A stretch of 64,000 nt of DNA from Vallitalea sp. (lineage in GTDB: Bacteria > Bacillota > Clostridia > Lachnospirales > Vallitaleaceae): contig JAOASG010000016.1 of the NCBI GenBank assembly GCA_025210235.1, positions 1 to 64,000 of the forward strand, written 5' to 3'. The notes beneath the pieces were generated by a model. It worked only from the letters and a program-made list of their open reading frames with translations, was not told the origin of the DNA and made no database searches. Shown here in pieces: positions 63,233-64,000 of the stretch. A program made the position numbers and the translations under genes. How positions within the stretch are numbered: the first letter of the stretch is position 1; every line of letters starts with the position of its first letter.

Positions 63233-63963
63233 AAATAAAAGAAATAGCAGATTTAACTGGAGTAACGGTACGAACACTGCATTATTATGACGAGATAGGA
63301 TTACTTCACCCAAGCAAGATTACAGATGCAGGATATCGGATATATGATGAAACTGCACTTGAAGATTTGCATCAGATACTATTTTTTAGGGAGTTGGATT
63401 TTTCACTAAGTCAAATTAAGGCTATAATTTCAAATCCTTCTTTTGACAAAAAAGAGGCATTATCAAAACATAAGGAACTGCTAACAAAAAAGCGAGACCG
63501 TCTTAATGGATTAATTGAGCTTGTTAATAAAACAATAAAAGGAGATAAAACTATGAGTTTTAAAGAATTTGATACTACTGAAATAGAAAAATGTAAAAAT
63601 GAATATGAAGTTGAAGTAAAAGAGCGTTGGGGGAATTCTGATGCTTATGTTGAATTTGAGAAAAGAACAAAAAAATACAGTAAAGGGAATTGGCAACGGA
63701 TTTATAATGAAAGCAAGGATATTTTTAATTCATTTGCAAAGTATAGAAATGAAGAACATGACAGTAAAGAAGTACAGGCTTTAGTTAAGGAATGGCAAGA
63801 CTTCATTACTAATAATTATTATAATTGTTCAACAAAGATGCTTTCTTGTCTTGGCATGATGTATGTAAATGATGAAAGATTCAAAAATAATATAAATAAA
63901 AGTGGAGAAGGTATAGCTGAATTTATTTCAAAAGCAATAGAAATTTATTGTGCTAATCATTAA
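63229..63963 (+). CDS. MerR-family regulator with TipAS-like domain
   Basis: A 244-residue regulator. The MerR helix-turn-helix (KIKEIADLTGVTVRTLHYYDEIGLL) covers 1-70, a coiled-coil linker lies at about 75-110, and a TipAS-like C-terminal domain at about 125-244 that in TipAL binds thiopeptide-type ligands. TTG 63229 has GGAGG 10 bp upstream; TTG 63223 is possible. It overlaps the metalloprotease gene and probably activates their common promoter at 62251. Confidence 0.88.
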   Translation: MKIKEIADLTGVTVRTLHYYDEIGLLHPSKITDAGYRIYDETALEDLHQILFFRELDFSLSQIKAIISNPSFDKKEALSKHKELLTKKRDRLNGLIELVNKTIKGDKTMSFKEFDTTEIEKCKNEYEVEVKERWGNSDAYVEFEKRTKKYSKGNWQRIYNESKDIFNSFAKYRNEEHDSKEVQALVKEWQDFITNNYYNCSTKMLSCLGMMYVNDERFKNNINKSGEGIAEFISKAIEIYCANH

Positions 63964-64000
63964 AAATTATTTGTAGTAGTATAAAGAGATGAAGCCTATA

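Overview
This is a 64 kb stretch of a strongly AT-rich, anaerobic, Gram-positive (Clostridia-type) chromosome. The evidence is AGGAGG-type ribosome sites, frequent TTG/GTG starts, T-box and cobalamin riboswitches, an oxygen-independent ribonucleotide reductase, ferredoxin-type oxidoreductases, DUF5702/TadE pilus-like genes and a Csp-like tandem subtilase. No rRNA, tRNA, CRISPR array or phage was seen, and the species cannot be fixed from the sequence alone.

Layout. 1-137: 3' end (domains V-VI) of a group II intron cut by the window edge. 208-1524: rarA. 1622-5398: cobalamin riboswitch and a BtuF-C-D importer, split by a 110-bp inverted-repeat element. 5653-8754: 895-residue Fe-S/flavin oxidoreductase and a frameshifted hypA. 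9094-11597: MarR + MATE efflux pair, a histidine-kinase relic and two small membrane proteins. 11720-15241: double subtilase with two complete catalytic triads. 15300-22346: tryptophan T-box and trpEGDCFBA. 22469-29095: polyferredoxin/FMN membrane protein, TPR lipoprotein, HflX, and a patch of small accessory genes (two GNATs, NUDIX, lipoprotein, and a microprotein carrying a decarboxylase-beta motif). 29336-36659: purine-salvage locus, with paired PurR-like boxes in front of a PotBCAD-type importer, adenine deaminase and a second amidohydrolase. 36743-39350: NrdR boxes and an NrdD with a fused redoxin domain. 39660-49878: DUF5692 membrane protein, then a carbohydrate locus (AraC regulator, GH172 enzyme, YesM/YesN-type two-component system, sugar ABC importer). 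50116-51491: thyA-folA. 51621-53677: MFS transporter and DUF6512-like membrane protein. 53808-59607: pilus-like module (DUF5702, two TadE-like pseudopilins, one prepilin peptidase) with no ATPase or platform gene beside it. 59955-62081: RecQ. 62251-63963: MerR-type promoter, DUF2268 metalloprotease and its TipAL-like MerR regulator.

The least explained signals are non-coding. (1) A family of short imperfect inverted repeats ends in a TAGTTTTGCAATTACYTA-like arm 27-32 bp before five unrelated start codons. (2) A homologous hairpin module lies inside both the cobalamin leader and the tryptophan T-box leader. (3) Two near-identical hairpins bracket the FMN/Fe-S gene. (4) Large perfect palindromes lie at 3413-3522 and 49983-50039. 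Among proteins, the isolated pseudopilin module with tandem HxnC...CxxC motifs, the two-triad subtilase, the NrdD-redoxin fusion and the PurR-box-linked PotABCD importer are the most informative.
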